Shown here: piece by piece, positions 44,085 to 54,284 of the stretch
Layout: each line of letters begins with the position of its first letter
How positions within the stretch are numbered: position 1 is the first letter of the stretch
Assembly (NCBI RefSeq): GCF_039645975.1
Contig: NZ_CP147918.1
Location: 1,674,001-1,738,000 of the forward strand
Direction: 5' to 3'
DNA length: 64,000 bases
Source: Sulfurimonas sp. HSL-1716
GTDB lineage: Bacteria; Campylobacterota; Campylobacteria; Campylobacterales; Sulfurimonadaceae
Position numbers and translations under genes: made by a program
Notes under the pieces: model-generated
Seen by the model: only the letters and a program-made list of their open reading frames with translations
Told to the model about the DNA's origin: nothing
The model's database searches: none

Positions 44085-46433
44085 ATGGCTGAAGAAAACG
44101 AAGAGATAATCATTATTCAAGATGAAGATGCGGCGGGCGGCGCCGATTTTATCTCGGATGATGTGGCTTCAGAAGTCAAAAGTGACGAAAAATCCGAAAA
44201 ACAAAAAAAGATCCTTCTGCTGGGCGGCGCGGCGGCAGCTGTTTTAGTGATTGGCGTTGTTATCTTTCTTTTACTAAGAAGCTCTCCTGATAAAACCGAA
44301 ATAAAAGCCGTTCATTTTATAGAAAAAAAGCTCAAAGAAAAACCGAAAAAGGTCATCGAACAAAGCCAGCTTGAAAAAATCATCGCAAAAGCCAATTACC
44401 TCTATACAAACGGCAATAAACAAGAAGCATTGAACCTGTACGAACAGATAGCTCTGTACAGCGAAGCGATCTCCCAGTACAACCTGGGTGTTGCGCAGCT
44501 TAAAGACAAACAATACAAAAAAGCACTATCGACCTTTAAAAAAGCGATAAAAAACAATGAGAAAGTATGCGTAAGCGCCATTAATGCAGCCGTATGCGCG
44601 CATTATCTGAATCAAAAAGAGAGCTTTAGATACTATATAAACCTCGCCCTTGCATATCTTCCAAAAGAGATAAACTCTCCTATGTACTCATACTACTATG
44701 CGCTGATACAGTATTACAAGGGCAACTATCTGGAATCTTTAAGCGGATTGGAACATCCTACTTCAAACGAGTACAAATACCAAAAACAGATCTTAAAAGC
44801 GAAAATCAACTCTTTGTTTGGAAATTATTATGAAGCTATCGATGCTCTTGAAAATCCTTTTGTAGAAGAAAACTCGCTTACTTTAGGACTTTTATACTCA
44901 AATATAGGCGATTTAACGTTAGCTAAAAAACATCTCGCGAGCTCCATCCCTCAAAATCTCTATCCTGTACGCGAAGAGCTTTCTTTGGCTCTTATAAACA
45001 TAAAAGCAGGACAACTGCAAGAAGCTGCCAAACAGTTAAACAATCTCACGGATATGTATCCTCAGGAGGTCTATATTCCCTACCCGGTCAAAGTCTATTT
45101 GAAAGATTCTCTTTTCGATACGGAAGTAGCCCAAACACATTTTAGAAAAAATATGGACAATGAAACATGGATAAAATATGAAGAGATCTTTTATTTCGCT
45201 CCCTATAAGGTTTTTAATGCCGCCAACACGATAAGCTATATCAGGAAGGGAAATGCAAACATGTATATCGACGATATCTCGTCTGCAAAAGATTATCTTG
45301 AAAAAAGCAGATCGTCTTCTACCGTCAACTACGGAATAGCACAGGCGATAAAAAAGGCTCTCTCATTTAGACTCAGGGATGCGAACAAACAGCTTGAAGC
45401 ACTCGTAAAGATTCAGCCCAAACACTCGATCCTGCATTATAATCTAGCTCTTACCTATGCACAGATGGGAGACATTCAAAAAGCATACGAGCATTTTAAA
45501 AGATCCTACCACCTTGATTCAAACAACTATCTTTCTGGAATATTTACCATAATGTGCGCACAGATTCTGCATAAACAAAACGACAAGTTTACATCTATTT
45601 TAAAAGATAATCTCTCGCATGAAGAACCATCAGAGGACACAGATCTCTACACCGCACTGCTGAATATAACACAAAACAATCTCTTAGGCAGTTCAAAATG
45701 GTTAAACAATACGTATCAGGACAGACCGCTTTATCTCATTTTAAATGCAATAATCGCCTCCAAATTGGGAAAAAACGACATAGTGCAGAGATCGGCACAA
45801 AAACTAAGCTTTCTGCTGCCTCATGACATACTGCCTCAGATCATCTACTGCAACAGTAAATTCAAAAACGACGACAGCAAAGAGTATGCAAAAGAAACGC
45901 TGTTTTTTATGAAAAAACAGAATTTCAACTACGAAGACCTTTATTTCGGACCCTATATAACCAGATATCTTTACGTGCAGCAGGCTCTTGTCACCGGAAC
46001 TCTATATCCTTTGCAGCTCAAACTGCAGGAAAAACTAAACACCACGAAAGAGTCTCCCGAAGAGATACTTTACACTCTTGCATTAACGCATCTTTTCAGC
46101 AAAGACGCAGAACAGGCCTATACTATCTTCAACCAGCTGATCGACGACTATAAAATAAACGATGCGCATACGCTGTTTCTCGGAGCGGTGGCTTCTATCG
46201 CAGCGGGGCACCATGAAAATGCTATCGCCCTTTTAGAGCTGGCAAAATTGAAAAATCCGGAATATTCGGAGAGCCGGTTCGCTCTTGGTCTTTTATATCT
46301 TGAACAAAAGAACAACAAAGGAGCGGTCATACAGCTCGGACATATCCAAGAGAGCGGTTTTCAGTCAAACTACTTTACATTCGGTATAGACACAAACGAG
46401 TTGTTTTTCAAAAAAGAGCATCCCGACAAATAA
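44085..46433 (+). CDS. PflB-like TPR membrane protein (flagellar motor)
   Basis: A 782-residue protein with an acidic cytoplasmic N-terminus (about 1-42), one membrane helix (about 43-66, LLLGGAAAAVLVIGVVIFLL) and a long periplasmic part made of TPR repeats, for example NKQEALNLYEQIALYSEAIS, YNLALTYAQMGDIQKAYEHF and ESRFALGLLYLEQ. This topology and length match Campylobacter PflB, which with PflA builds the medial disk and proximal cage of the polar flagellar motor. Identification rests on topology and length; sequence similarity was not tested. Monocistronic and convergent with pssA. Confidence 0.6.
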   Translation: MAEENEEIIIIQDEDAAGGADFISDDVASEVKSDEKSEKQKKILLLGGAAAAVLVIGVVIFLLLRSSPDKTEIKAVHFIEKKLKEKPKKVIEQSQLEKIIAKANYLYTNGNKQEALNLYEQIALYSEAISQYNLGVAQLKDKQYKKALSTFKKAIKNNEKVCVSAINAAVCAHYLNQKESFRYYINLALAYLPKEINSPMYSYYYALIQYYKGNYLESLSGLEHPTSNEYKYQKQILKAKINSLFGNYYEAIDALENPFVEENSLTLGLLYSNIGDLTLAKKHLASSIPQNLYPVREELSLALINIKAGQLQEAAKQLNNLTDMYPQEVYIPYPVKVYLKDSLFDTEVAQTHFRKNMDNETWIKYEEIFYFAPYKVFNAANTISYIRKGNANMYIDDISSAKDYLEKSRSSSTVNYGIAQAIKKALSFRLRDANKQLEALVKIQPKHSILHYNLALTYAQMGDIQKAYEHFKRSYHLDSNNYLSGIFTIMCAQILHKQNDKFTSILKDNLSHEEPSEDTDLYTALLNITQNNLLGSSKWLNNTYQDRPLYLILNAIIASKLGKNDIVQRSAQKLSFLLPHDILPQIIYCNSKFKNDDSKEYAKETLFFMKKQNFNYEDLYFGPYITRYLYVQQALVTGTLYPLQLKLQEKLNTTKESPEEILYTLALTHLFSKDAEQAYTIFNQLIDDYKINDAHTLFLGAVASIAAGHHENAIALLELAKLKNPEYSESRFALGLLYLEQKNNKGAVIQLGHIQESGFQSNYFTFGIDTNELFFKKEHPDK

Positions 46434-46436
46434 GAA

Positions 46437-47162
46437 CTACTCTTTTCTGTTTATAGACCTTTTATTCATATTTACGACCGCTCTTATCAGTCCGTAAAGG
46501 ATATAGACGACAAATATCAAAGCAAAGCCCTCTATAGGATAGACGAAGATACCAAGAGCCAGACACAAAAGCAAAACGAATAATCTCAGTGCATATCTTT
46601 TTGTAAAATTGAGCTTTTTGAAACTAGGATATCTTATATTGCTGACCATTAAAAATGAGATGAGCATCGATAGACCTAAAAGGACATATAAATAACGGTG
46701 TAAAAAATCATATTTTTCAAATAAGAGAATCAAAATAGATATGAAAACAGCTGCGGTAGGGATGGGAACACCTATAAATACAGAGGGTTCGACTTGAGAG
46801 GTCATTACATTGAAACGGGCAAGCCGGATCGCTCCGAATATGACGAATAGCGCGGTTGCAACGATACCGATTCTTCCATAATCATGACCGGCATACATAT
46901 AAAGCAATATCGAAGGAGCAACACCAAAAGCAACCAGATCGGCAAGAGAATCGAACTCTACGCCGAATCTGCTGCAGGTGTTTGTAAGACGCGCCACCCT
47001 GCCGTCCAGACCGTCAAAGATAAGAGCGAGCATAATAAGCCATGAGGCAGTTACGAACTCTCCGTTAATGGAGTTTACGATACTGATGACACCGGCAAAA
47101 ATACCAGAAGCGGTAAATATATTCGGAAGGATATAGATTACGCCGGATTTTTGTCTGGACAT
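46437..47162 (-). CDS. pssA: CDP-diacylglycerol-serine O-phosphatidyltransferase
   Basis: A 241-residue integral membrane enzyme that makes phosphatidylserine from CDP-diacylglycerol and serine. The CDP-alcohol phosphotransferase motif is present in full: FDGLDGRVARLTNT followed by GVEFDSLADLVAFGVAPS. Several membrane helices follow. It is of the Gram-positive/epsilonproteobacterial type (short, membrane-embedded). It follows the psd-like gene by 1 nt, which links the two steps of phosphatidylethanolamine synthesis, but see that entry. Confidence 0.92.
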   Translation of the reverse strand: MSRQKSGVIYILPNIFTASGIFAGVISIVNSINGEFVTASWLIMLALIFDGLDGRVARLTNTCSRFGVEFDSLADLVAFGVAPSILLYMYAGHDYGRIGIVATALFVIFGAIRLARFNVMTSQVEPSVFIGVPIPTAAVFISILILLFEKYDFLHRYLYVLLGLSMLISFLMVSNIRYPSFKKLNFTKRYALRLFVLLLCLALGIFVYPIEGFALIFVVYILYGLIRAVVNMNKRSINRKE

Positions 47163-47163
47163 C

Positions 47164-47790
47164 TTAGGTTATATATCCTAAAAGCGTTTCGCCGGCTCTG
47201 ACCTTCTCACCCACATGCAAAGAAAGCCTGCATGTCATAGGAAGAGTGATGATCGTTTTGCCTTTTGTCATGACACCGTATCTTTTGCCTTGGTTGAATT
47301 CTTGGTCAAGATGCAAGTTTGCCGTTATATCGTCAATGCTGTTGTCTAAGAGATGCTGAATGTGCATGATATGCCCATCTTTGTCTTCAAACGACACTTC
47401 GAACTTTTCATTTAAGAACATGGCTTTTCTTATGTCCGTCGAGAGCCTTGCCCCTTTTCTGATATGAAACGATTTTACTTTTGAGAGGAACGGCACCCTA
47501 AGGATCGAAGTATCGAGCAAAGACGATTTTATTACGATCTCGTATCCGTTATCAAGCGTATTTATTGCTGTTATCTTTCCGTCTACCGGGCTCACGAGAG
47601 AACCTGTTTGAAAGTAGGGAGTCTCTCTTTCAGGATTTCTGTATATAAAAATAAAAAAGATGAGCGCCGCAAAGCTTAAAAATTTAAAGAGACCCCAGCC
47701 AAACAAGGCGAATATAATAAAAAAAGCAACCGCTGCAGCTATATGCTTGTAACCTGCTTTTGAAACTATAAACGTATCATTCATCATCAT
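47164..47790 (-). CDS. phosphatidylserine decarboxylase-like protein lacking the pyruvoyl-forming Ser
   Basis: A 208-residue protein with N-terminal membrane helices (about 14-45) and a PSD-A-type domain (LVSPVDGKITAI, SFHIRKGARLSTD, LHVGEKVRAGETLLGYI). True decarboxylases self-cleave at a Gly-Ser (FGS or LGST) shortly before the C-terminus to form a pyruvoyl cofactor. Here the matching stretch is RYGVMTKGKTIITLP: Lys stands where Ser is expected. The enzyme therefore probably cannot form the cofactor. GTG 47805 is an alternative start, but GAAGAG about 8 nt before ATG 47790 is better. It overlaps ftsH by 14 nt and precedes pssA. Confidence 0.78.
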   Translation of the reverse strand: MMMNDTFIVSKAGYKHIAAAVAFFIIFALFGWGLFKFLSFAALIFFIFIYRNPERETPYFQTGSLVSPVDGKITAINTLDNGYEIVIKSSLLDTSILRVPFLSKVKSFHIRKGARLSTDIRKAMFLNEKFEVSFEDKDGHIMHIQHLLDNSIDDITANLHLDQEFNQGKRYGVMTKGKTIITLPMTCRLSLHVGEKVRAGETLLGYIT

Positions 47791-49780
47791 TTTTTTTCTC
47801 TTCACCTATACCGGGACGCTTTTTGGTCATATTCGCATCCTCTTTCAATTCGTCTTCGATCTCATCGCTTACCGGTTCAAGTTTGCTTTCGATATTATTG
47901 TCTTTTTCAAACTTCTCTATGATCGAACGGACATCTTCGCCTGTTATGTTTTCTTTATCATAAAGCAGCGCAACCATGTTTTCAATAGCGTCACGGTACT
48001 CTTCAAGACTCTTTTTGACTTGGACATAATGTTCATCCAGATTACGTTTGATGAACGAATCCATGTCCTCAGCCATCTTTTCACTGAACTCTCTAGCAGC
48101 AGGTCCGCCGCCGCCAAGGAAAGACTGGCGCTGTTTTTCCAGTACCATAAGTCCGGCAACGTCACTCATTCCATAAACTTGAACCATAGATTTTATGATC
48201 TCCGTGGCACGTTCCAGATCGTTTCCGGCGCCTGTGGATATCTCGCCTAAAAAAACCTCTTCTGCCGCACGCCCTCCTAAAAGCACGTCGACCTCCGCCC
48301 AAAGCTCGTGGCGCTGAGCCATAAATTTGTTCTCTTCGGGAGTGTTTAGCGTATATCCGAGCGCTGCAAGTCCGCGCGGAACAATCGAAACTTTAGAGAC
48401 TTTTTTCGCGCCTTTTGTTATCTCGGCAATCAGCGCATGACCGCTTTCATGGTAAGCGACAATCTTTTTCTCTTTAGGATTGATACGGCGGGATTTTTTT
48501 GCAAGTCCGGCGATAGCACGTTCGACCGCTTCGAACAGATCTTTTTGGGTCACGCTTTTTTTACCGTTACGTCCGGCTAAAAGAGCACCTTCGTTTATGA
48601 TGTTAGCCAAATCGGCGCCCGCAAGTCCGGCCGTAATGCGCGCTATCTCTTCAAGATCCACGTCATCTGCGAGTTTTACGCCTCTTACGTGCACTTTCAA
48701 TATCTCTATACGCCCTTGAAAATCAGGCTTGTCAACCAAGACCTGTCTGTCAAAACGACCCGGGCGCAATAATGCGCTGTCAAGTACTTCCGGACGGTTC
48801 GTTGCCGCTAAGATGATGATAGGCGTATCCGTTCCAAACCCGTCCATCTCCGCAAGAAGCTGGTTCAGCGTCTGTTCACGCTCGTCGTTACCGCCCATCA
48901 TGCCGCTTGCCGCACGGCTTTTACCTATGGCGTCAATCTCATCGATGAAGATGATGGAAGGAGCATCTTTTTTCGCCTGTTCGAACAGGTCGCGCACACG
49001 AGCCGCACCCACACCGACGAACATCTCTATGAAACTTGAACCGCTGACGGAGAAGAACGGAACTTCAGCTTCTCCCGCGACGGCTTTTGCCAAAAGGGTC
49101 TTACCCGTACCGGGACTGCCGACTAAAAGAACCCCTTTTGGTATCTTTGCTCCGAGTTCCACATATCTTTGAGGGTATTTTAGAAAGTCTACTATCTCAA
49201 GGACTTCCTCTTTTGCTTCCTGAGCACCTGCGACATCGTCAAACTTTGTCTTCGGTTTTTCCGAGTTTACGAGTTTTTTCGAATTGCCCATTCCCAGGAT
49301 TCCGCTGCCCATATTTTTTTGCATACGCCCTGCAAAGAACATCCATATGCCGATGATGATCAAAAACGGCAGCAGCCATCCGAACATCTCAGTAAACCAG
49401 TTTGACTCGCTGAAGCCCGAATAATCGATATTCTCTTTATCAAGTAACGGTACAAGAGTGTTATCGCCGCTTACCATACGCGTCGTATAAGAGATCTTTC
49501 TGCCGTCTTCAGTACCTAGCGCACGTATATAGCTCTGCCCGATCTCTACTTTTTGCACTTTTTTTTCATTTACCAAGGTTTTTAGCTCGGAATAACTGAT
49601 CTGTTTGTTTTTGACCGTCGCACCGATCGACGAGCTCATAGGCCCCGATGCACCTTGTTCGCCGATAAGCGTCTTAAAGATCAAGATTATAACTACTGAA
49701 AATATTGCAAAAGTTATAAGCGGATTATTATTGAAGAAATTATTGTTTTTATTATTGCTATTATTGTCGGGAGATCCCAT
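47777..49780 (-). CDS. ftsH: ATP-dependent zinc metalloprotease FtsH
   Basis: A 667-residue membrane AAA+ protease that degrades misfolded membrane proteins and regulators. It has an Asn-rich N-terminus ([14 protein letters not shown]), membrane helices near 21-40 and 130-148, Walker A GSPGTGKT, Walker B IIFIDEID, the second region of homology ([20 protein letters not shown]) and the zinc site HESGH. The tail after residue 630 is acidic and Lys-rich. It heads a run ftsH, psd-like, pssA with overlapping ends; prmA is 6 nt upstream. Confidence 0.97.
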   Translation of the reverse strand: MGSPDNNSNNKNNNFFNNNPLITFAIFSVVIILIFKTLIGEQGASGPMSSSIGATVKNKQISYSELKTLVNEKKVQKVEIGQSYIRALGTEDGRKISYTTRMVSGDNTLVPLLDKENIDYSGFSESNWFTEMFGWLLPFLIIIGIWMFFAGRMQKNMGSGILGMGNSKKLVNSEKPKTKFDDVAGAQEAKEEVLEIVDFLKYPQRYVELGAKIPKGVLLVGSPGTGKTLLAKAVAGEAEVPFFSVSGSSFIEMFVGVGAARVRDLFEQAKKDAPSIIFIDEIDAIGKSRAASGMMGGNDEREQTLNQLLAEMDGFGTDTPIIILAATNRPEVLDSALLRPGRFDRQVLVDKPDFQGRIEILKVHVRGVKLADDVDLEEIARITAGLAGADLANIINEGALLAGRNGKKSVTQKDLFEAVERAIAGLAKKSRRINPKEKKIVAYHESGHALIAEITKGAKKVSKVSIVPRGLAALGYTLNTPEENKFMAQRHELWAEVDVLLGGRAAEEVFLGEISTGAGNDLERATEIIKSMVQVYGMSDVAGLMVLEKQRQSFLGGGGPAAREFSEKMAEDMDSFIKRNLDEHYVQVKKSLEEYRDAIENMVALLYDKENITGEDVRSIIEKFEKDNNIESKLEPVSDEIEDELKEDANMTKKRPGIGEEKKNDDE

Positions 49781-49786
49781 AATGTT

Positions 49787-50614
49787 TTATCCTCTTTTTA
49801 AAATTAATGTTACCCATTCATCTTGTGGTATTCGCTCGATCAACTCACAATCCTGATAAAACTTCAACACTTTGTTCTCATATTTGTCTAAAATCCCAGA
49901 TAAGACCATGATCCCGCCGGATTTCGTGATCTTTTTCAGATCGTTTGCAATGTATGTCAAGACGTCCGCTACGATATTTGCTATCGTCACGTCATATTTT
50001 GTATTGCCGGCGGATGCCGAACCTTCCCAGATATTTCTATATTCTACACTATTTTCCGTAGCATTTATCTTAGAATTTTCAACTGATATCGGATCCGTGT
50101 CACAGGCATCAGCTACGGCTCCGAGTTTCATAGCGGCGATACTCAGTATCCCGCTTCCGCATCCCACGTCTATGACCTCATCAGCCTCTTTTACATATTT
50201 TGCGACCGCTTTAAGGCATGTCGCCGTTGTCGGGTGATGCCCCGTTCCAAAAGCCAGAGCTGGGTCTATGGCTATGTTTACTTTGCCGTTTTTCGGCTCT
50301 TCCCAGGTCGGATAGATATAAAATTGATCGATTTCGACCGGAGTCACACCCTCTTGGTATTCTTTGACCCAGTCGCTGTTTTTCTCTTTAGTCAAAACGA
50401 TCTCTATGTCTATAGGCTGTTTCAAAGCTTTTTGCAAAGCTTCGCCAAACTGCTCGACTCCCCATTTTATGGTCTCAAGCTCATCTTCGCTGCGGATGAT
50501 AAAACCGTCATCCGTCTCTTCAAAACCTATAGGTAGAATATCGTTTAAAAAGTCACTAAAAAGATCGTGGTGAGATGAGACTCTCACCGCGAGTTGATTG
50601 TAGAGTTCTTGCAT
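49787..50614 (-). CDS. prmA: ribosomal protein L11 methyltransferase
   Basis: A 275-residue SAM-dependent enzyme that trimethylates ribosomal protein L11. It has the N-terminal substrate-recognition domain and then PALAFGTGHHPTTATCL, the SAM-binding VIDVGCGSGILSIAA and NIVADVL, all typical of PrmA. Its start overlaps the cheY stop by one base and ftsH follows 6 nt later, so cheY-prmA-ftsH-psd-like-pssA form one unit. Confidence 0.94.
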   Translation of the reverse strand: MQELYNQLAVRVSSHHDLFSDFLNDILPIGFEETDDGFIIRSEDELETIKWGVEQFGEALQKALKQPIDIEIVLTKEKNSDWVKEYQEGVTPVEIDQFYIYPTWEEPKNGKVNIAIDPALAFGTGHHPTTATCLKAVAKYVKEADEVIDVGCGSGILSIAAMKLGAVADACDTDPISVENSKINATENSVEYRNIWEGSASAGNTKYDVTIANIVADVLTYIANDLKKITKSGGIMVLSGILDKYENKVLKFYQDCELIERIPQDEWVTLILKRG

Positions 50615-50988
50615 TAACCCTCAATGCCCATAACTGCAGCGAGTTTCTCTTTTAATACTTGAGGAGTAAAAGGTTTGACAATATAGTTGTTTACGCCTGC
50701 TTTTAATGCCGTTATAACTTCGGCTTTACCGCCTTCTGTTGTGACCATGATGATCGGCAAATCTTTAAAACGGGCATCGGCGCGGACTTTTTTAACAAGC
50801 TCCAGGCCGTTCATCTCGGGCATATTCCAGTCAGTGATCAGCATGCCGAGATCCGGATTTTCTGTTAAAACGTTCCACCCTTGCACTCCGTCTTCACCCT
50901 CTAAAATATCTTTATATCCTAGACGAGCCAAAGTATTTTTTATGATACGGCGCATTGTAGAACTATCATCAACTACTAATAATTTCAA
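50614..50988 (-). CDS. cheY: chemotaxis response regulator CheY
   Basis: A 124-residue single-domain receiver. The acidic pair is in LLVVDDSSTMRRIIKNTLARLG, the phospho-acceptor Asp in MLITDWNMPEMNGLELV, then MVTTEGGKAEVITALKAGVN (Thr and Glu) and VKPFTPQ (Lys). These match CheY of Campylobacter and Helicobacter closely, where CheY-P switches flagellar rotation. The start is TTG 50988, with AAAGGA 6 nt upstream. CheA/CheW are not in the window. Confidence 0.93.
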   Translation of the reverse strand: MKLLVVDDSSTMRRIIKNTLARLGYKDILEGEDGVQGWNVLTENPDLGMLITDWNMPEMNGLELVKKVRADARFKDLPIIMVTTEGGKAEVITALKAGVNNYIVKPFTPQVLKEKLAAVMGIEG

Positions 50989-51048
50989 ATATAATCCTTT
51001 AGATAAATTATATATTTTGTTAAGAATTCAGGCTAATAATAGCCTAAT

Positions 51049-51762
51049 TTAGTTTGAAGTAACTTTAAACATGTGCTCTAAGTCCAAAGTACCCTCGTAA
51101 TATGCTTTACCTATGATGACGCCGTCGATCTCGCCGGTCGCCATCAAAGCTTCAATATCTCCGGCATCTTTCACTCCGCCGCTTGCGATCGTGCTCACTC
51201 CGCTTGCTCTTGCGATCTCAAGAGTAAAATCGACATTTACGCCGCTTAATGTACCGTCTTTGCCGACATCCGTACAAATAATAGCCTCGACTCCCGCATT
51301 TGCGAACTCACGTGCCAGATCCGTAGCTTTCATAGAACTTACTTCTCCCCAGCCTTCAACCGCCACAAAACCGTCTATTGCGTCTATTCCCACCGCTATA
51401 GGGTACTTTGCGGCCATCTCTTTGACAAAAGAGGGGTCTTTCACGGCAATTGATCCCAAGATCACTCTGTCGATTCCGATTTCAAGCATTTTTTGTACCG
51501 TTTTTTCATCACGGATACCCCCGCCGAGCTCCAGCTTGACATTGCAGTTTTCTCTTATCTTTATGATCTGTTCAAGATTTTTCGGTTCGCCTGCAAACGC
51601 ACCGTTAAGATCGACAAGATGCACCCACTCAGCCCCCATGCTTTCGAACTTTTTAACAAGTTCCCATGGTTCGTTTGAGTATATCTTCGCGCTCTCCATC
51701 AAGCCTTTTGTAAGGCGAACTGCTTTTCCATCTTTTAAATCGATTGCCGGGTATAAAGTCAT
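51049..51762 (-). CDS. hisA: ProFAR isomerase
   Basis: A 237-residue TIM-barrel enzyme of histidine synthesis that converts ProFAR to PRFAR. The catalytic Asp lies in [13 protein letters not shown], the second in [13 protein letters not shown]; phosphate loops [10 protein letters not shown] and [10 protein letters not shown] are present. It follows hisH by 14 nt on the same strand, the neighbours acting in consecutive steps. AGGAA before the ATG is the ribosome binding site. Confidence 0.95.
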   Translation of the reverse strand: MTLYPAIDLKDGKAVRLTKGLMESAKIYSNEPWELVKKFESMGAEWVHLVDLNGAFAGEPKNLEQIIKIRENCNVKLELGGGIRDEKTVQKMLEIGIDRVILGSIAVKDPSFVKEMAAKYPIAVGIDAIDGFVAVEGWGEVSSMKATDLAREFANAGVEAIICTDVGKDGTLSGVNVDFTLEIARASGVSTIASGGVKDAGDIEALMATGEIDGVIIGKAYYEGTLDLEHMFKVTSN

Positions 51763-51776
51763 AATATCGTAATTTC

Positions 51777-52388
51777 CTATAGTTTTATAAAGTTTTCTAA
51801 TATTTTAAGCCCATTCGTGTGACTTTTTTCCGGGTGCGGCTGAATACCGAAAATATTGTCACGTGCTACGGCACTTGTAAACTCATAGCCATACTCCGTT
51901 TTTCCTATGATGTCCGCTTCGTTTTGGCAGACAACGTGGAAGGAGTGAACGAAGTAAAGGTAGTGCGATTCGTCCATACCGCTAAAAAGCGGATGCTCTT
52001 TCGTGAACATCCTGTTCCATCCCATGTGGGGAACTTTCAAAGGATGAGGAAAACGGTTTTTGTCAAATTCTATCACCTTTCCTTCTATCAGTCCGAGCCC
52101 TTTACTGTCTCCAAACTCCTCACTGCTTTGAAAAAGAAGCTGCATTCCAAGACAGATGCCAAACATATATTTTCCGCTTGCAGCAAACTCTTTTAGAGCT
52201 TCATCCATCCCCCGCTCTTTTAAGTGTTCCATAGCATCGCCGTACGCACCGACCCCCGGCAAGATAAGTTTGTCATAATCTTTAAACTTATGGGGGTCCG
52301 ACACTATAAAGGCATCTTTTCCGAGTTTGGCAAACGCATTCTTTACACTTGCAAGATTTCCCATATTATAATCGACGATGGCTATCAT
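51777..52388 (-). CDS. hisH: imidazole glycerol phosphate synthase, glutamine amidotransferase subunit
   Basis: A 203-residue class I glutaminase that feeds ammonia to HisF. Seen are [28 protein letters not shown], the nucleophile motif [12 protein letters not shown] (Cys about 82) and the catalytic HPEKSH near the C-terminus ([13 protein letters not shown]). Its start overlaps the stop of the upstream Cache-type gene by 4 nt (ATGA). hisF is not in this window. Confidence 0.95.
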   Translation of the reverse strand: MIAIVDYNMGNLASVKNAFAKLGKDAFIVSDPHKFKDYDKLILPGVGAYGDAMEHLKERGMDEALKEFAASGKYMFGICLGMQLLFQSSEEFGDSKGLGLIEGKVIEFDKNRFPHPLKVPHMGWNRMFTKEHPLFSGMDESHYLYFVHSFHVVCQNEADIIGKTEYGYEFTSAVARDNIFGIQPHPEKSHTNGLKILENFIKL

Positions 52389-53299
52389 TTTTGAATCTTC
52401 TCTTTCGTAAATTTTATATAGACCGCCAGACTGATGAGCAGCATTGCGACTCCGCCTACTATGTACAAGGCGTATAAGAGCTTGTCAGGGTCCGTTATCG
52501 CGAACTTAAAGACCAGCATCAAAGCTTCGATGGACAAAGCGATGATGATGGAGCCCAGGAACTTTACCATCGTCTTGTGCGGTCCCGATATGTTATGCTC
52601 TTGCATCTGACCCGTTATCTCCTCTTCGATGATCGTTTTAGTGAGGTCGAACATCGCAAGCGAAAGAGTCAAAAGGATCGTCGCTTCAAAAACGTTTTTT
52701 ATCTCAAAGTTTTTCGGAGATATTTCGTTGACAAAAAAGCTCTGCACCCCTTTGACAAAAAGCAGCATCGCAACGGCAATCAAAGCGATAGCGAATATCC
52801 CGTACGAGTATTTGAAAAAGTTTTTAAAAAAAGTATCGAGAGTGTTGAGATGGGATATCTTGAGAACCTCGTCCAAAGGCATATCCAGACACGCGACATA
52901 CTTTATCTCGCCATGCTCGTCAAATATCGGTTTGGATGCGGTAATGGTCAGTTCAGGACTGAGCAGGGACGGGTAAGGATCGGTAATGGTACATCTTTTT
53001 TCCCTGACGGCTCGGTAATAATAGGCTCTGTCGGCCCTTATCTTGCCTATATCATCTTCTAAAACATTGTCTTTCGCATATGTAGGCGATACCTGAACGC
53101 CTTTATAATCCAAAAGGTATACCGCATCGCAGTTCTGCAGATCGGCTTTTATCTTTAAAAGCCTAGGCATGATCATCTCCGGCGAAAGCGACGGCAGCCT
53201 GTCGGGAATATTTTTAGAAAACAGATAACAAAAATATGCTCTGGCTTTGGTTCTGCCCTGCGAAAAATCTTGAATATCAGACGCAACCATTTTCGACAC
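52385..53299 (-). CDS. PDC/Cache-sensor-like membrane protein
   Basis: A 304-residue protein. Residues about 1-150 look like a single PDC/Cache-type ligand-binding domain (YLLDYKGVQVSPTY, YYRAVREKRCTITDPYPS, ITASKPIFDEHGEIKYVACL). Then come about four helices: near 165-185, 207-222, 247-266 and 275-295. There is no kinase, GGDEF or MCP output domain, so how a signal is passed on is unclear. Annotated relatives in Campylobacterota are called PDC sensor or general glycosylation pathway proteins; I cannot confirm either. It is coupled to hisH. Confidence 0.7.
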   Translation of the reverse strand: MSKMVASDIQDFSQGRTKARAYFCYLFSKNIPDRLPSLSPEMIMPRLLKIKADLQNCDAVYLLDYKGVQVSPTYAKDNVLEDDIGKIRADRAYYYRAVREKRCTITDPYPSLLSPELTITASKPIFDEHGEIKYVACLDMPLDEVLKISHLNTLDTFFKNFFKYSYGIFAIALIAVAMLLFVKGVQSFFVNEISPKNFEIKNVFEATILLTLSLAMFDLTKTIIEEEITGQMQEHNISGPHKTMVKFLGSIIIALSIEALMLVFKFAITDPDKLLYALYIVGGVAMLLISLAVYIKFTKEKIQK

Positions 53300-53351
53300 C
53301 TTTAATAAAATAATTCCGCGATTATACCATCATATTTTTAAATTAACCGCC

Positions 53352-54251
53352 CTATACTATCGCGTTCATTACTTGACAGCGGTTATGTTCGCACTGAAAC
53401 GTCGTATGCGTCACGCCGAAATCTTTTTTCAACACCTTTTCCAAAGAATCCAAAACAGCACTGCACTCCTGCAACGAGATATTGTCCTGAAAGTTCAAGT
53501 GTGCTTCAAGATGGATACTGTGATCGTCCAGCTGCCAAAGATGGACATGGTGTACGTTTTCGATACCGTTTTGCGTCTCTTTTATCTTGTTGATGATATC
53601 TTGTATTGCTATGCCTTCGGGCGTAAACTGCATCAATACGGAGAGCGAAACTTTCATCAGGCTCCATGATGCAACTATCAGATATAAAGCGATGATCATC
53701 GATACGAGCGGGTCGACCCAGTATATCTGATAAAAATACATTAAAAGTCCGCCCGCAACGACCGCGACGGAAGTCACCATATCCGTCAGTAAATGAAGAT
53801 ATGCCGCTTTGATATTCATGTTGTGATGGGCATCATCTTTGACAAGCAGTACGCCAAGAGCATTTAAAAATATACTCAGCACACCCAGCCACACAACAGT
53901 CAACGAATCCACACTCTGCGGATTGATGAGTTTTTGATACGATTCGTAGATCAAAAAGATAGCGACTGCCATAAGAACGGATGTGTTAAAGAACGCCGCG
54001 ATTATCTCTGCGCGTCTATATCCGAAAGTCTTGCTTTCTGTATGTTCTTTATGTGAAAGGCGATTCGCAACATAAGCTATAAGCAGCGTCAGTACGTCGC
54101 TGAAATTATGAAGGGCATCGCTTAAAAGCGCAAGAGAACCGGAGAATATTCCTCCGATGACCTGAGAAAGCGTGATCGTCAGGTTTAAAATGATCGCGAT
54201 CAAAAGATTCTTTCCGCTTACGTGGTGGTGGTGATGGTGATGCTGTGACAT
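53352..54251 (-). CDS. cation diffusion facilitator (zinc-type) transporter
   Basis: A 299-residue CDF exporter with six membrane helices. The second helix holds the zinc-site LSDALHNFSDV (D-x3-D/H-x3), the fifth HLLTDMVTSVAVV, and the C-terminal cytosolic domain ends with histidines (HTTFQCEHNRC). The N-terminus has seven consecutive His right after MSQ, a natural metal-binding tail. The start is ATG 54251 with GGAAGA before it; the longer frame to 54299 would run through the waaC promoter. Divergent from waaC. It probably exports Zn(II) or a similar divalent metal, as CzcD/ZitB do. Confidence 0.9.
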   Translation of the reverse strand: MSQHHHHHHHVSGKNLLIAIILNLTITLSQVIGGIFSGSLALLSDALHNFSDVLTLLIAYVANRLSHKEHTESKTFGYRRAEIIAAFFNTSVLMAVAIFLIYESYQKLINPQSVDSLTVVWLGVLSIFLNALGVLLVKDDAHHNMNIKAAYLHLLTDMVTSVAVVAGGLLMYFYQIYWVDPLVSMIIALYLIVASWSLMKVSLSVLMQFTPEGIAIQDIINKIKETQNGIENVHHVHLWQLDDHSIHLEAHLNFQDNISLQECSAVLDSLEKVLKKDFGVTHTTFQCEHNRCQVMNAIV

Positions 54252-54271
54252 TTTTCTTCCGATGATTTTGA

Positions 54272-54277
54272 TATAAT
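54272..54277 (+). promoter_or_regulatory. -10 box for leaderless waaC transcript
   Basis: TATAAT, then 7 nt (ACCGCCC), then ATG at 54285, with no ribosome binding site. Same arrangement as at 16350, 25219 and 32126. It overlaps the 5' leader region of the divergent CDF gene. Confidence 0.5.
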
Positions 54278-54284
54278 ACCGCCC

